Both the position numbers and the translations under genes were made by a program. This document shows positions 37,430 to 47,000 of a stretch of 64,000 nt of DNA, piece by piece. The DNA comes from Chitinophaga sp. (lineage in GTDB: Bacteria > Bacteroidota > Bacteroidia > Chitinophagales > Chitinophagaceae): assembly GCF_019236475.1 (NCBI RefSeq), contig NZ_JAFAIX010000003.1, positions 124,001 to 188,000 of the forward strand, given 5' to 3'. Positions within the stretch are counted from its first letter, which is position 1, and every line of letters starts with the position of its first letter. Under the pieces are notes generated by a model. It ran no database searches. It saw only the letters and a list, made by a program, of their open reading frames with translations, and was not told the origin of the DNA.

Positions 37430-38140
37430 TAGATCCAGAACACCCTGAAATCCTTCAAACCTTTAACCTAGATCAAAGTTACTTCCTAACCCCTCTACTT
37501 TTAAAATCGGTGACGGCTGTCCCATTATTTAAAATTAACCCTTTCAATTGTTATTGCCTGGTATGACCTCATTTCATTCTTGCCTTTGAAATATGGATAA
37601 TATACTCTTTGTGACTTGTGTCAAGCAATAGACACCTCAAAATGTGGATTTTATCACATGATTCTCCATGTTCATCCCAAATTGGAAAACATATTAGCTG
37701 GAGACTATATTATTGTTCTGTCTTCAAAATTCATTCTTATGCGTTCCATCATTATTGGAATAATTTGCCTGATAACAGTCAGTTCTCCAGCCCCAAACCG
37801 AGACATCACTTTTAAAAACTATTTTGACACCCTTTCCGTCCGTCAGCTTTATGATGCTAATATTGTAGTGGCAGAAAAAGGACGGAAGTTATATTCTTTT
37901 TCATCTGTTTTAATCTCCCAGTAATCTATAATCTTTGGTACTAACTGCGAAGTATGGAGAAACCGCCTTGCTTTAAACGGCGACTCTTTAATAATTCGAA
38001 TGATCTCCTGTTTACCGTCTTTGTTTATTCTGGTTTTAAATTCTGTCCCTAAATTCAACTTGCAGTTAAGAACATCGTTCTCTGTCATTCTATATTTTGA
38101 TCTATCGAGTAGTCTGTCATTCCGGAGTTAATTTTCGTAT
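37430..38140. other. Gene-poor AT-rich stretch with two doubtful short ORFs
   Basis: No recognised gene. A plus-strand ORF at 37739-37924 (61 aa, MRSIIIGIICLITVSS looks like a signal peptide) overlaps a minus-strand ORF at 37849-38088 (79 aa, Lys/Glu-rich). Only one of them can be real and neither has a known family. The minus-strand one has the more protein-like composition. Both may be debris of the island. Confidence 0.3.
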
Positions 38141-38557
38141 TTACAATGGTTGCCCGTCGACCCTTTTCATGTCAGTTGCTGCAACAACGATAAATGCCAT
38201 GATCAAAATAAAGCTGTACTCACAGCCCCCAGTTCCAAATTCGCCGACGAACCATCCCAACTGGGCGTGAATGATGATAATCCCCATTAGCAATAAAATG
38301 ATAAAACCTGTTGAAATCCATTTAACAAAAATGCCGCTGATCAACAATATCCCTCCAATAATCTCAAATGACGTTATTCCCCATACAATCATTTTGGGAG
38401 TAATGAACCAGATTTTATTAAAGGTGCTATTGGCAAAATCATCGATGCTCCCCTTGGTTTTGATACGCACGATGGCATGAATGAGGAAAATGATCGCCAA
38501 CGATATTCTCAATACAATGATAGATAGTTTGGAAGAAATAAACGGAAAAGGGTTCAT
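38141..38557 (-). CDS. DoxX family membrane protein
   Basis: 138 aa with four transmembrane helices. RISLAIIFLIHAIVRIKTKG, FEIIGGILLISGIFVKWISTG and LGWFVGEFGTGGCEYSFILI follow the DoxX family layout (the Gly-Gly-Cys-Glu element is typical). Often part of oxidoreductase or thiosulfate-linked systems, but no partner is nearby. It lies downstream of a short C-terminal gene remnant on the same strand. Confidence 0.8.
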   Translation of the reverse strand: MNPFPFISSKLSIIVLRISLAIIFLIHAIVRIKTKGSIDDFANSTFNKIWFITPKMIVWGITSFEIIGGILLISGIFVKWISTGFIILLLMGIIIIHAQLGWFVGEFGTGGCEYSFILIMAFIVVAATDMKRVDGQPL

Positions 38558-38589
38558 GATAGATTGTTTAAAGGTGTTCGAAGTTAGTA

Positions 38590-38757
38590 TTAGTAATTGT
38601 TCTTATAAGGTCCCCATTTGTTTAGGGCAAAGTGGGTAGCCATATCCGCTAAACATACGTTCAATTTATTGGATGCCAAATTTTTAGACAGGTATTCTGC
38701 GGTCACCCCTTTGGGGGCCGCCGTAATTTTGATAAGCGATAACTGGGAGTTTCGCAA
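38590..38757 (-). pseudogene. Possible C-terminal gene remnant
   Basis: An open reading stretch of about 54 codons without start, bounded upstream by a stop, encodes ITAAPKGVTAEYLSKNLASN and LNVCLADMATHFALNKWGPY. The composition is protein-like but I recognise no family. It may be the tail of a lost gene upstream of DoxX. Confidence 0.35.
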
Positions 38758-38815
38758 TTATTAACAATTAAAACACTGCACTATACCTATCAGAAAGTTA
38801 CAAAATCCAGATGAT

Positions 38816-38881
38816 TTCCGGGGTCAAAAATTTTAGGTAGGGATTGACGTACACAAGAAATCATGGGCGGTGGTCATCTGG
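38816..38881 (+). mobile_element. IS110-type transposase remnant (N-terminus only)
   Basis: The frame reads FRGQKF, a TAG stop, then VGIDVHKKSWAVVIW. The N-terminus of IS110/IS1111 transposases has the form F-x-GQ-x-(Y)-VGIDVHKKSW, with the Asp as part of the DEDD catalytic site; a TAT-to-TAG or TAC-to-TAG change would explain the stop. Downstream the frame loses similarity. From 38758 to 39084 I see nothing else. Confidence 0.6.
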
Positions 38882-39084
38882 TCTTTAGGCCTGCTGTCTC
38901 CGTTCTTCAACAGAATCGTCACTATGCCGATGCATGATTTTAGTAACCGAAAAAGTGAATCTAATAACACTTTTTTTGTCTTGAAAATTTAATACAATCT
39001 TGGAGTCATTTTATAGGTGTTTTATAGGAAACAATCAAATGGTTTTGTGTATTTTTACCCAGTATTTATACTAAAAAAAGAATA

Positions 39085-39606
39085 ATGCAAGAACAAATTT
39101 TCTCAATATCAGAGCGTCCCCAAATAAATATAGGATTTGGACTACTCTGGCTCATAGGGCTGCTTCTTGTCGGTTGTCATTCGCGTGATAAACCATCAGA
39201 TTTTACGATTCAGGTATCCAATCTTCCGTCAACTGTACAGGAGCAAAACAAAAAAGTAGTATTGGCATTTTACCAACAAATGTTCGGTGATAAAGACACA
39301 GCAGCAGTTGATAAATACATATTACCCACCTATATACAGCATAACCCTGGTGTGTCCGATGGCGCAACTGCATTTAAGAAAGCGGCGGCGGCCTGGTTCA
39401 AAGGTGCTCCAAAAACTAAGATAGACGTACAGCATATTGCTGCGGATAGTGATCTGGTATTTTTACATATCAAAAATATTAAGCCTGATGGAAAGCTAAA
39501 ATCAACGATTGACATCTTCAGATTGGAAAACGGAAGGATAGCAGAACATTGGGATGCGCAGCAGGATGTTCCTGACCAGGCAGCTAATGCGCATCCAATG
39601 TTTTAA
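39085..39606 (+). CDS. NTF2-like/SnoaL-like polyketide-cyclase-fold lipoprotein
   Basis: 173 aa. A hydrophobic segment (LLWLIGLLLVGC, residues 20-31) ends in a lipobox Cys. The mature part is a SnoaL/NTF2-like domain: NKKVVLAFYQQMFGDKDTAA and DKYILPTYIQHNPGVSDG with FKKAAAAWFKGAP, the set of alpha-plus-beta motifs in the SnoaL-like group, and ENGRIAEHWDAQQDVP at the end (the His-Trp-Asp motif). Function is unknown; such domains bind small molecules. It lies in the decayed island but is intact. Confidence 0.75.
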   Translation: MQEQIFSISERPQINIGFGLLWLIGLLLVGCHSRDKPSDFTIQVSNLPSTVQEQNKKVVLAFYQQMFGDKDTAAVDKYILPTYIQHNPGVSDGATAFKKAAAAWFKGAPKTKIDVQHIAADSDLVFLHIKNIKPDGKLKSTIDIFRLENGRIAEHWDAQQDVPDQAANAHPMF

Positions 39607-39674
39607 CCGGTATGTATATTTTAGGTTCAGAAATTAATTATTTTAAAGCAAATAACACATTTTCATAAATCAGT

Positions 39675-40400
39675 ATGGTATATATTTACGAAGTCCGAAG
39701 TATTGAGCATCGGCACCAGCATTTTCCGGACCTGGTTTCTCCTAAGGGGAAGAAGGGTATCACCCTGTACGTAATGCAACGTTATATATGGTGGCTCGGC
39801 CCCATCATGCCCTCCTTTAAATATGGCATGGCTATTAGTGATGACGGAACAAAAATCGCCAAATGGTCACCGGAAATGTGGGCGAAGTATAAGGAGTTGA
39901 AAGCAGGAAGTAAAACTCCGCTCCGTCTGTGGAGGGGGGCCTGTGTTATCGTATCCCTCTTTGCGGTGCTCTGTATAGCCGCTCCCATTAGTACTCATTT
40001 CAGGAAAGCAAACGAGCAAATAGTAGCTGACTATTTCGCGCATCCCAAAACAGGGGATATTCTTTATGGATCTATCGGAGGTGAAATGATCATTGATAAC
40101 AATGTAGCCCGTGAAACGGGGCAGCAATACGCGTTATTCCAGATACAGAAGATTAATGGTGACAGTATCTTCCTGCTTAAAGGGAATGCTGAGGAAGTGA
40201 ACACCCCTGAGCATCCTGTGAACGAATACGCCTCTGGATTCTGGGAAAAGCTCAGTGACAAGACGACTACTTACGGTAGTGCCCCTATCATTATATCTCA
40301 TCAGGCGATCCTGTTTGATAAAAGGTTTTCTATCCTGCCCAAAAGCGAAAAAGGAACCACCGGAAAAGTGTATAATATCCGACGCGACAAAAGCAATTAA
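39675..40400 (+). CDS. Hypothetical membrane protein (241 aa)
   Basis: One transmembrane helix at about residues 92-113 (ACVIVSLFAVLCIAAPIS); the N-terminal 90 residues contain a short conserved-looking block (QRYIWWLGPIMPSFKYG), and the C-terminal 125 residues form a beta-rich soluble domain on the other side of the membrane. No domain was recognised. The 3' end lies close to the sulfatase fragment, whose frame starts 1 bp after this stop. Confidence 0.55.
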   Translation: MVYIYEVRSIEHRHQHFPDLVSPKGKKGITLYVMQRYIWWLGPIMPSFKYGMAISDDGTKIAKWSPEMWAKYKELKAGSKTPLRLWRGACVIVSLFAVLCIAAPISTHFRKANEQIVADYFAHPKTGDILYGSIGGEMIIDNNVARETGQQYALFQIQKINGDSIFLLKGNAEEVNTPEHPVNEYASGFWEKLSDKTTTYGSAPIIISHQAILFDKRFSILPKSEKGTTGKVYNIRRDKSN

Positions 40401-40401
40401 G

Positions 40402-40692
40402 GTAAATGATGTTCTTGCTGATGGTATGGGCTATGGTGAATTAGGCAGTTACGGTCAGCAAAAAATCGAAACGCCTAATTTTGACGCATTGGCCAAAAGC
40501 GGAATGCGCTTTACACAACACTATGCTTATCCTGTTTGTGCGCCATCGCGTTACTTATTGATGACCGGAAAAAATTCCGGCAAGGCTTTTATTCACGGGA
40601 ATGATGAATGGACTGCACGTGGCGCTGTGTGGAGTTTTAAAGCGACCCCACCTGTAGAAGAGCCCAGTTGCGAATGCTGTGCCTGGAATTAA
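40402..40692 (+). pseudogene. Arylsulfatase N-terminal fragment
   Basis: 97 codons read DVLADGMGYGELGSYGQQKI, then ETPNFDALAKSGMRFTQHYA and PVCAPSRYLLMTGKNSG: the N-terminal region of type I sulfatases, with the active-site Cys in CAPSR (target of formylglycine formation). The start codon, signal peptide and about 80% of the enzyme are missing. The frame begins right after the stop of the preceding gene and ends before the right 40-bp repeat. Confidence 0.75.
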
Positions 40693-40720
40693 TACCCTGA
40701 GAATTATTTTTTAAGTTAAG

Positions 40721-40760
40721 AAGCTCTAAAGTCTTTAGTGATAAAGGTTTTAGAGCTTTT
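40721..40760. repeat. Right copy of the 40-bp direct repeat
   Basis: Identical over 40 bp to 34955-34994 and in the same orientation. It is also a hairpin and could end the sulfatase-fragment transcript. Confidence 0.8.
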
Positions 40761-40799
40761 CTCTTTTTAGGCAAGAGACCGGTTTCGGTTCTGCATTTA

Positions 40800-41891
40800 T
40801 TAATCGTTTCCCGATTCTTTAACTGATATCCAGAGATCCTTGCCAAATTTGCCAAAATCAGCATATGCGCCCAGCACCGTAAAACTTTCAAATGCAAAAG
40901 GAATACCCTCCGCTCCAAGCGCTGAATGCTGATCTGCAACATGGAAGTGAAGATGTGGACCGGTAGTCTGACCAGTAAACCCGACAGTTGCAATGACATC
41001 TCCTTTTTTTACCCGTTGTCCGGTTACAACTTTGATGCTTCCTGGTTTCAGATGTTCGTAAAATGCGATACAGTAATTTCCTATATCTAGTGAAATGTAG
41101 TTTCCTGTTGCCTTCTCAGCGGGGCATTCAGGATGATTTGACAAGGTGGTACTTTCCTGAAAATCATCTCTGGTGGCTGAAATAATACCATCACTCACCG
41201 CAAGCACCTCTGCTCCATAGCCGTACCAATTTTTCACCACATCATTATCTCCGTTTGCATAGTGTCCACGCTTATCAAGCTTGATGAAATCTATGGCAAA
41301 ACGTCCCGGAATCCGGGCCTTCCCACCAACAGTATAAATTACCCTGCGATGCCCACGGCTCCAGGAAGGATCGTAAACTGCAACCCAGGGGCCACCACGT
41401 AAAGGTGCTCCAAGAACTATTCGCGGCTTCTCTGATAAGCTATTAAATGCACCCTGAACCGAAAATGTTTGCTTTTTATTACCCTGGGATAATGCGAAAT
41501 TAAGACGATGAATCAGTCGCACATCCCTTTTATCATTTTGCAATTCAAGATAGACTACTCTTGAATTACCTGGTGCAATTATATTTTCTGTATCCTTCAT
41601 TTGTAATCCTAGCCTGCTAAACCTATTTATCAAATCATTCCTGTTAAAGGAAACAACAACGGAAGAATCAATAACATCCAATACTTCCATCTTTTCCAAG
41701 CTTATGGAATCATTTGAGAAATTAGTCAAATAAAGTTCATAGTAAACAGTAGGTATTCCATTCATAATTACACTACCAGGCATAAAAGGAATATGCATGT
41801 CGATAGATTGCCGGTATTCCTGGCTAAGTCCCGGCTCTATACTTGCGGTAACTATTAGGAGGAAGTATAACAATCTTCTGACTATTGCCAT
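40800..41891 (-). CDS. M23 family metallopeptidase
   Basis: 363 aa with a signal peptide (to about GLSQ, residue 23), an N-terminal beta-sandwich (about 30-160), then the LytM/M23 domain. The C-terminal zinc motif GPHLHFHV (about residue 320) and the loop VKKGDVIATVGFTGQTTG match M23. The first motif, usually HxxxD, reads RFAIDF here, so the first His ligand seems replaced by Arg while Asp remains; a subfamily with RFAID exists to my knowledge. It may therefore be non-catalytic or differently ligated. The gene is convergent with the island edge. Confidence 0.8.
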   Translation of the reverse strand: MAIVRRLLYFLLIVTASIEPGLSQEYRQSIDMHIPFMPGSVIMNGIPTVYYELYLTNFSNDSISLEKMEVLDVIDSSVVVSFNRNDLINRFSRLGLQMKDTENIIAPGNSRVVYLELQNDKRDVRLIHRLNFALSQGNKKQTFSVQGAFNSLSEKPRIVLGAPLRGGPWVAVYDPSWSRGHRRVIYTVGGKARIPGRFAIDFIKLDKRGHYANGDNDVVKNWYGYGAEVLAVSDGIISATRDDFQESTTLSNHPECPAEKATGNYISLDIGNYCIAFYEHLKPGSIKVVTGQRVKKGDVIATVGFTGQTTGPHLHFHVADQHSALGAEGIPFAFESFTVLGAYADFGKFGKDLWISVKESGND

Positions 41892-42025
41892 TCTTTATAT
41901 TTTTAGATAATAGGGTGACTTAAATTTAAGCAAAAAAGATTTGAAGGCCTATCACCACTACTACATTGTATCTGCGGGCTTTTTTATTTTTTTGAGAACA
42001 GGCGTAATTTAACTGGTGCTACCCC

Positions 42026-43186
42026 TTATTTGAAATGCAACACTCCATTTCTGTCTAACTCCGCATCTATATGTGATATTACTTTCAAATCTTCTATGAA
42101 ATATTGTATCGGGCGGTTTCGATTGATAACACCGCTGAACTGTCGAGAAAGGAGGGCTGGATTCTCTATGACGACCTTAACGCCATACCAACGCAGTAAT
42201 ACCTTGCTGATTTCTTCCAGGCTGATATCATTAAAGTAAAATAACCCTTTACGCCAACTCAACACATTACGTTCCTCAAAGACCACTTGGGTAATCGACT
42301 TGCCGATTTGATATATGGCCTGTTTGCCTGGTGTTAGCTTGCTTTCTCCTGTAGCAGCATGCATGTTTACTGATCCCTCTACCAGCGCTACTCTCACAAC
42401 ACCGGAATCGTAGGTGTTCACGTTAAATTCAGTGCCTAGGACCTGTACAGTGCTGTGCGGTAGATGTACCAGGAATGGCTTTAGGGCATTCTTCGCCACT
42501 TTTATATATGCCTCCCCGTTGATAGTAATTTCACGTGTATTCCCCGAAAATGAAAGGGGGAATTCCAATTGGGTAGCTGAGTTAAGCCAGACTTCCGATC
42601 CATCGGACAGGTTAATTTTATAATCCATACCTATCGGTACAGTCAATGTGTTGATACCTGCCACCGTTGGGGAATTACCTGTGGCATAATTAAGTGACTT
42701 GTTAGTGTTGTTGAGCTGCGCAGTACCGACATTGATGGTCCCCTGTTCTTGCGAAAGGTTGATTACCTGACCGTTTGCTAACTTTAATTCGATAGCAGAT
42801 GTTGAAGGTATTTTAATGAGATCCGTTTTTACAGATTTACGGAACTGTTGCCAAAGTACAGCTCCCATTGCCATTACGCCGATCACCATAGCGGCAGCAA
42901 TCCATTTTTTTCTATAAAATGGAACCTGCTTAACAACAAGTGACGATTGCCCCCGTTCCTGGAACTCCGTCTTAAGGTCTCTCCACGTAGGATTTTCTTT
43001 TCGCTGTGCAAAATGGACAGTAACGTCTTCAACAGGTAATGAACTTACCAGTTCTTCATAAGCTTGACGAGCGTGCGGATTAGATTGGAACAACTGTTCC
43101 AATGCATTTTCCTCATCCGGGCTTAAGGAGCCCGAAACTTTTCCTAACAATAAAAACTGTTCTTCGGAGGTTAATTGATCCATCAT
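42026..43186 (-). CDS. FecR family anti-sigma factor
   Basis: 386 aa: an N-terminal cytosolic segment (to about 85), one transmembrane helix at about 91-112 (KWIAAAMVIGVMAMGAVLW), the FecR domain (about 155-270, with DGSEVWLNSATQLEFPLSFS and REITINGEAYIKVAKN, PFLVHLPHSTVQVLGTEFNV) and a C-terminal DUF4974 (about 310-386, with KVVIENP). It senses the SusC signal domain in the periplasm and controls the sigma factor 31 bp upstream. The pair and the divergent SusC form a standard FecIR-like unit. Confidence 0.92.
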   Translation of the reverse strand: MMDQLTSEEQFLLLGKVSGSLSPDEENALEQLFQSNPHARQAYEELVSSLPVEDVTVHFAQRKENPTWRDLKTEFQERGQSSLVVKQVPFYRKKWIAAAMVIGVMAMGAVLWQQFRKSVKTDLIKIPSTSAIELKLANGQVINLSQEQGTINVGTAQLNNTNKSLNYATGNSPTVAGINTLTVPIGMDYKINLSDGSEVWLNSATQLEFPLSFSGNTREITINGEAYIKVAKNALKPFLVHLPHSTVQVLGTEFNVNTYDSGVVRVALVEGSVNMHAATGESKLTPGKQAIYQIGKSITQVVFEERNVLSWRKGLFYFNDISLEEISKVLLRWYGVKVVIENPALLSRQFSGVINRNRPIQYFIEDLKVISHIDAELDRNGVLHFK

Positions 43187-43217
43187 ACGCTATTGACTAT
43201 TAAGTCGCCTAAAATCA

Positions 43218-43754
43218 CTATTTTATTTTTAAAGTTTCCCGTAACTCTTTCAGCGCTCTTGTTATATGATTGCCTACAGTATTAATACTAATTTGCAATT
43301 GCTCCGCAATTTCCGCATGGCTTAGCTTTACTATATAATGCAGCCGAAACACGGTGGCGGCCTTTTGTGGCAGTTTGTTGATGGCCGCTTCTATTTCTTC
43401 GCCCAATACCCGAGCCTCAACAGCATCCGCTATTGTTTCGTTCTCCCCGAAATACGCTTTGCGTATCTTGGACCTATTTTGTTCTGTTTTTATATAATCA
43501 AGACTGCGGTTCCTTACTGTTCGTATCAGATAGGCAGCCAGACCAGTATGAATCCGTAGGAATATCTGTTCCTCCCAAAAATCAACAAATAACTCCTGTA
43601 CAATGTCCTGCGCCGTGGCTTCGTCCTTCAGAATGGAAAGCGCATACACGTACAGGCGTTCCCGTGCATGGAGATACAACTGCTCGAAGGCATCCTGATC
43701 AAATGCCTTTAATCGTTCCAATATTGTCGTATAATTTATTTTGTCTTCGAACAC
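43218..43754 (-). CDS. ECF RNA polymerase sigma factor (sigma-70 family)
   Basis: 178 aa with sigma2 (about 20-85: DQDAFEQLYLHARERLYVYA, ATAQDIVQELFVDFW) and sigma4 (about 120-175: INKLPQKAATVFRLHYIVKL and SHAEIAEQLQISINTVGNHI, a helix-turn-helix). It matches the FecI-like Bacteroidota ECF group. It is followed 31 bp later by its anti-sigma FecR and diverges from the SusC gene by 318 bp, so it likely drives SusC/D. Confidence 0.92.
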   Translation of the reverse strand: MFEDKINYTTILERLKAFDQDAFEQLYLHARERLYVYALSILKDEATAQDIVQELFVDFWEEQIFLRIHTGLAAYLIRTVRNRSLDYIKTEQNRSKIRKAYFGENETIADAVEARVLGEEIEAAINKLPQKAATVFRLHYIVKLSHAEIAEQLQISINTVGNHITRALKELRETLKIK

Positions 43755-44072
43755 GCTGAAGCCGGTTGATAGTCAAGTTGGTTTTAGTAAAGGTATAAAA
43801 TATTAAATACTGAAAATGGCAGCCGCGGATGTTTAAATTATCCGCCTAAAAAAATTTTAAAAAAAATAAACTTTCAACTAGTGAATATAGGAAAGTTAAT
43901 CGTCCTTAATTAGAGATTACAAGAAAATTATCATTTTATCACCAAAAACCAACCATAATAAATATGCCTATCATTGATGCACCTCCGTAAATAAGAAAAC
44001 CCCTCCGGCCTTGGACAGCATCTGAGGGGCTTCCCCGAAACATTAATATTAATATTTCATCTCCTGCAATTT
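43755..44072. other. Divergent sigma/SusC intergenic region
   Basis: 318 bp, AT-rich. A hairpin CCCCTC / GAGGGG (44000-44005 with 44024-44029, loop of 18 nt) lies 45 bp before the SusC ATG. No TAnnTTTG box near the SusC start is convincing; the SusC promoter should be read by the ECF factor, whose motif I cannot define from one copy. Confidence 0.4.
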
Positions 44073-47000
44073 ATGAAAAAATCAGGTATTTATTGTGTTA
44101 GCGGCCGTTGTTGGCTGCTAACCGTTGGTAAACTGCGTGCACACTTTATTAAGAGACCAACTATAATTATACTCACCTCTATATTGATAGCTGCGCAAGC
44201 GTTGCTAGCTATTCCCGGTTATGGCCAAGGTAATGAACAGAAAAAGATATCGATCGATTTCAAAAATGCCCCTATCCAAAAAGTATTTGCTGCTATTGAA
44301 GCAAAGGGTGATGTCGTGATCATGTATGAAAACACCGGGGTGCTGAAAGAAGAAAAAGTAAGTATTACGCTAACAGACCAAAGGGTAGCCGATATACTGA
44401 ATATGCTTTTAAAGAACAAAGGGCTGAAATGGAGTATTCGAGAAAACATTATCCGTATTGAGTCTAATTATCCGAACAATACTTCTGCAGTAGGTGAAAA
44501 TCCCCACCAACCTGTCACTGGGCTTATTCTTGATTCCCTGGGCAAACCAATTCCTGGGGTTTCGGTAGTGCTTTCACCAGGAAATAAAGGAACAGAAACG
44601 AGTACGAATGGTGCTTTTACGATTGCTAATGTTCCTCCAGGGCATTATATGTTGCAAATATCCCATGTTGGTCATTACAGTATCAAGAGGGAAATTGTTG
44701 TACAGCAAAATGCATCATTTAATTTGGGTACGCTGGTGCTCCAGGTAAGTCCTGTTGTTATGAAGGCAGTTGAAGTGATGGTTAATACCGGTTACCAATC
44801 ACTTTCTAAGGAAAGAAGTGCTGGTGCATTTTCTAAACCGGATATGCAGATAGTGGAAAACCGATCCACCAGTATGAATGTCTTGCAACGCCTCGATGGG
44901 CTGGTGCCCGGACTGGCAGTCAACAATGCGCCTTTGTCCCGAAACCCCTTGTTAATTCGGGGATTATCCACGCTTGGAATTTCCGACCAACTTGGAAATT
45001 ATTCAGGTACAAACCGCAACCCTTTGGTAGTGGTAGATGGTATTCCCATGGATGATGTTTCTTATATTAATCCGCAGGATGTGGAGGACATAACAGTTTT
45101 AAAGGACGCAACGGCAGCTTCGATCTGGGGCGCAAGAGCGGCCAATGGCGTTATTGTGATTACGACAAAAAAAGGAAAGGCAAACACAAAAGTAAAAGTG
45201 CAGTATGACGGATTCATTAATTTTCAGGGCAGGCCAGATTTGGATTATACACCTGTTTTAACCAGCCAACAGTTTATCCAAACAGTAAAAGAAATCTATA
45301 CACCTGCATATTTCGCTTTATATCCCTGGTCAACAGCTTCTGCTTTTACCAATACTGGTTCTATGGGGTTACCTCCCCATGCGGTAATCCTGTATAACCG
45401 CTATCGGGGTCTTATTTCTGATGCACAGGCCAATAAGAGTCTGGACAGTTTGGCATCTATTAACAATCACCAGCAGATCAAAGATTTGTTTTATCGAAAT
45501 GCGTCTATTATGAATCATACAGTTTCTCTTTCTGGTGGAGGTCCTGCATATTCGTTTTATGGCTCACTGGCCTATACCAATACCACCTCCCCGCGGCCGG
45601 GAGAACAAAACAATTCTTACAAAGCCAATCTCCGGCAGGATTTTAACATCAATAAATGGCTCCAGGCATATTTAATCACTGATGTAACCAATACCATTAC
45701 CTCTTCCAACAGGGAGCCTGCCATTGACTACCGCTTTTATCCCTATCAACTGTTTCAGGATGCAAACGGGAAAAATCTTTCTGTACCCTATATTGGCTAT
45801 TTAAGCGATTCAACAAGAATAGCCTGGCAAAACAGAAGTGGTATCGGCCTCGATTATGTTCCTTTAGACGAGGTAAATTACGGCCATACCAAAAGTGATA
45901 ATTTGCTAGACCGGATAACCGGAGGCGTAAAAGTCCATCTGTTTAAAGGACTGCGCTTTGAAGGCGTATACGGATATGTAAAAGGTACCAACAGAACCAC
46001 CAGCTTTGATGATGAGAAAAGTTATGCAGTACGCAGCGAAGTAGTGCAGTTTACCGTTGCACCAACACCCTCTTCTACCCCTGTTTATTATCTGCCCACA
46101 TCGGGTGGTAAATATTCGGTTACCAATTTGAACCAACGAAGCTGGACGATCCGTAACCAGTTAGTTTTCGATAAAGCATGGCATGGCCTGCTGCACCAGG
46201 TTTCATTATTAGCTGGACAGGAAGCGCAAGATCAGTTAACAATTATTAACGGAAGCGAGGTAAGAGGCTACAATGAAGCATTGCAGACCTTTGTCCCGAT
46301 TGATTATGCGACGTTGGGAGCAACAGGTGTACTCAATCCGGTTATGGCAAATAGTTTTGGGAGGAGCGTCTTTTCAAATCTCCCATTCAGCCAAGCAGAA
46401 TACGAAACCCGGTTTACTTCTTATTACGCTAATGGCGGATACACTTATAACCGAAAATACACGATCAATGGTAGTTGGCGCATAGACCGCAGCAATTTAT
46501 TTGGCCTTGACAAATCGGCGCAAAACAAACCTGTCTGGAGTGCCGGTGTAAAATGGGGCTTGGGTGATGAAGATTTCATGCAAGGACTTAGCTGGCTTAA
46601 CCGATTAGCACTTAGGGCTACCTACGGCATTACGGGCAATTCACCGACGCCGGGAACTGCTTCTTCCTATGATGTTTTATCCGCCATATCAAGTTCCTTC
46701 CTGCCCGGCCGCACTGGTCTCCAAATTGCAACGGCTACCAATCCCAAACTTACTTGGGAGAGTACGAAGTCTATCAACCTGGGAGTTGATTTTTCTGTGT
46801 TGAATGACCGTTTAAACGGTTCCATAGATTTTTACAGTAAGAAAACAGAAAACCTACTAGGCAATATGCCTGTAAACGGCTTCACTGGCTATTCTACAAT
46901 TGTTGGAAATTTTGGTAGTCTGCAAAACAAGGGGATCGAGTTCAGCATTCATTCACTTAATATTTCTACTAAAAAATTCAGTTGGAATACTTTGTTGTCA

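Noticed and set aside
43999..44029. Hairpin before SusC as a riboswitch
   Set aside because: A simple 6-bp stem with an 18-nt loop and no aptamer consensus.
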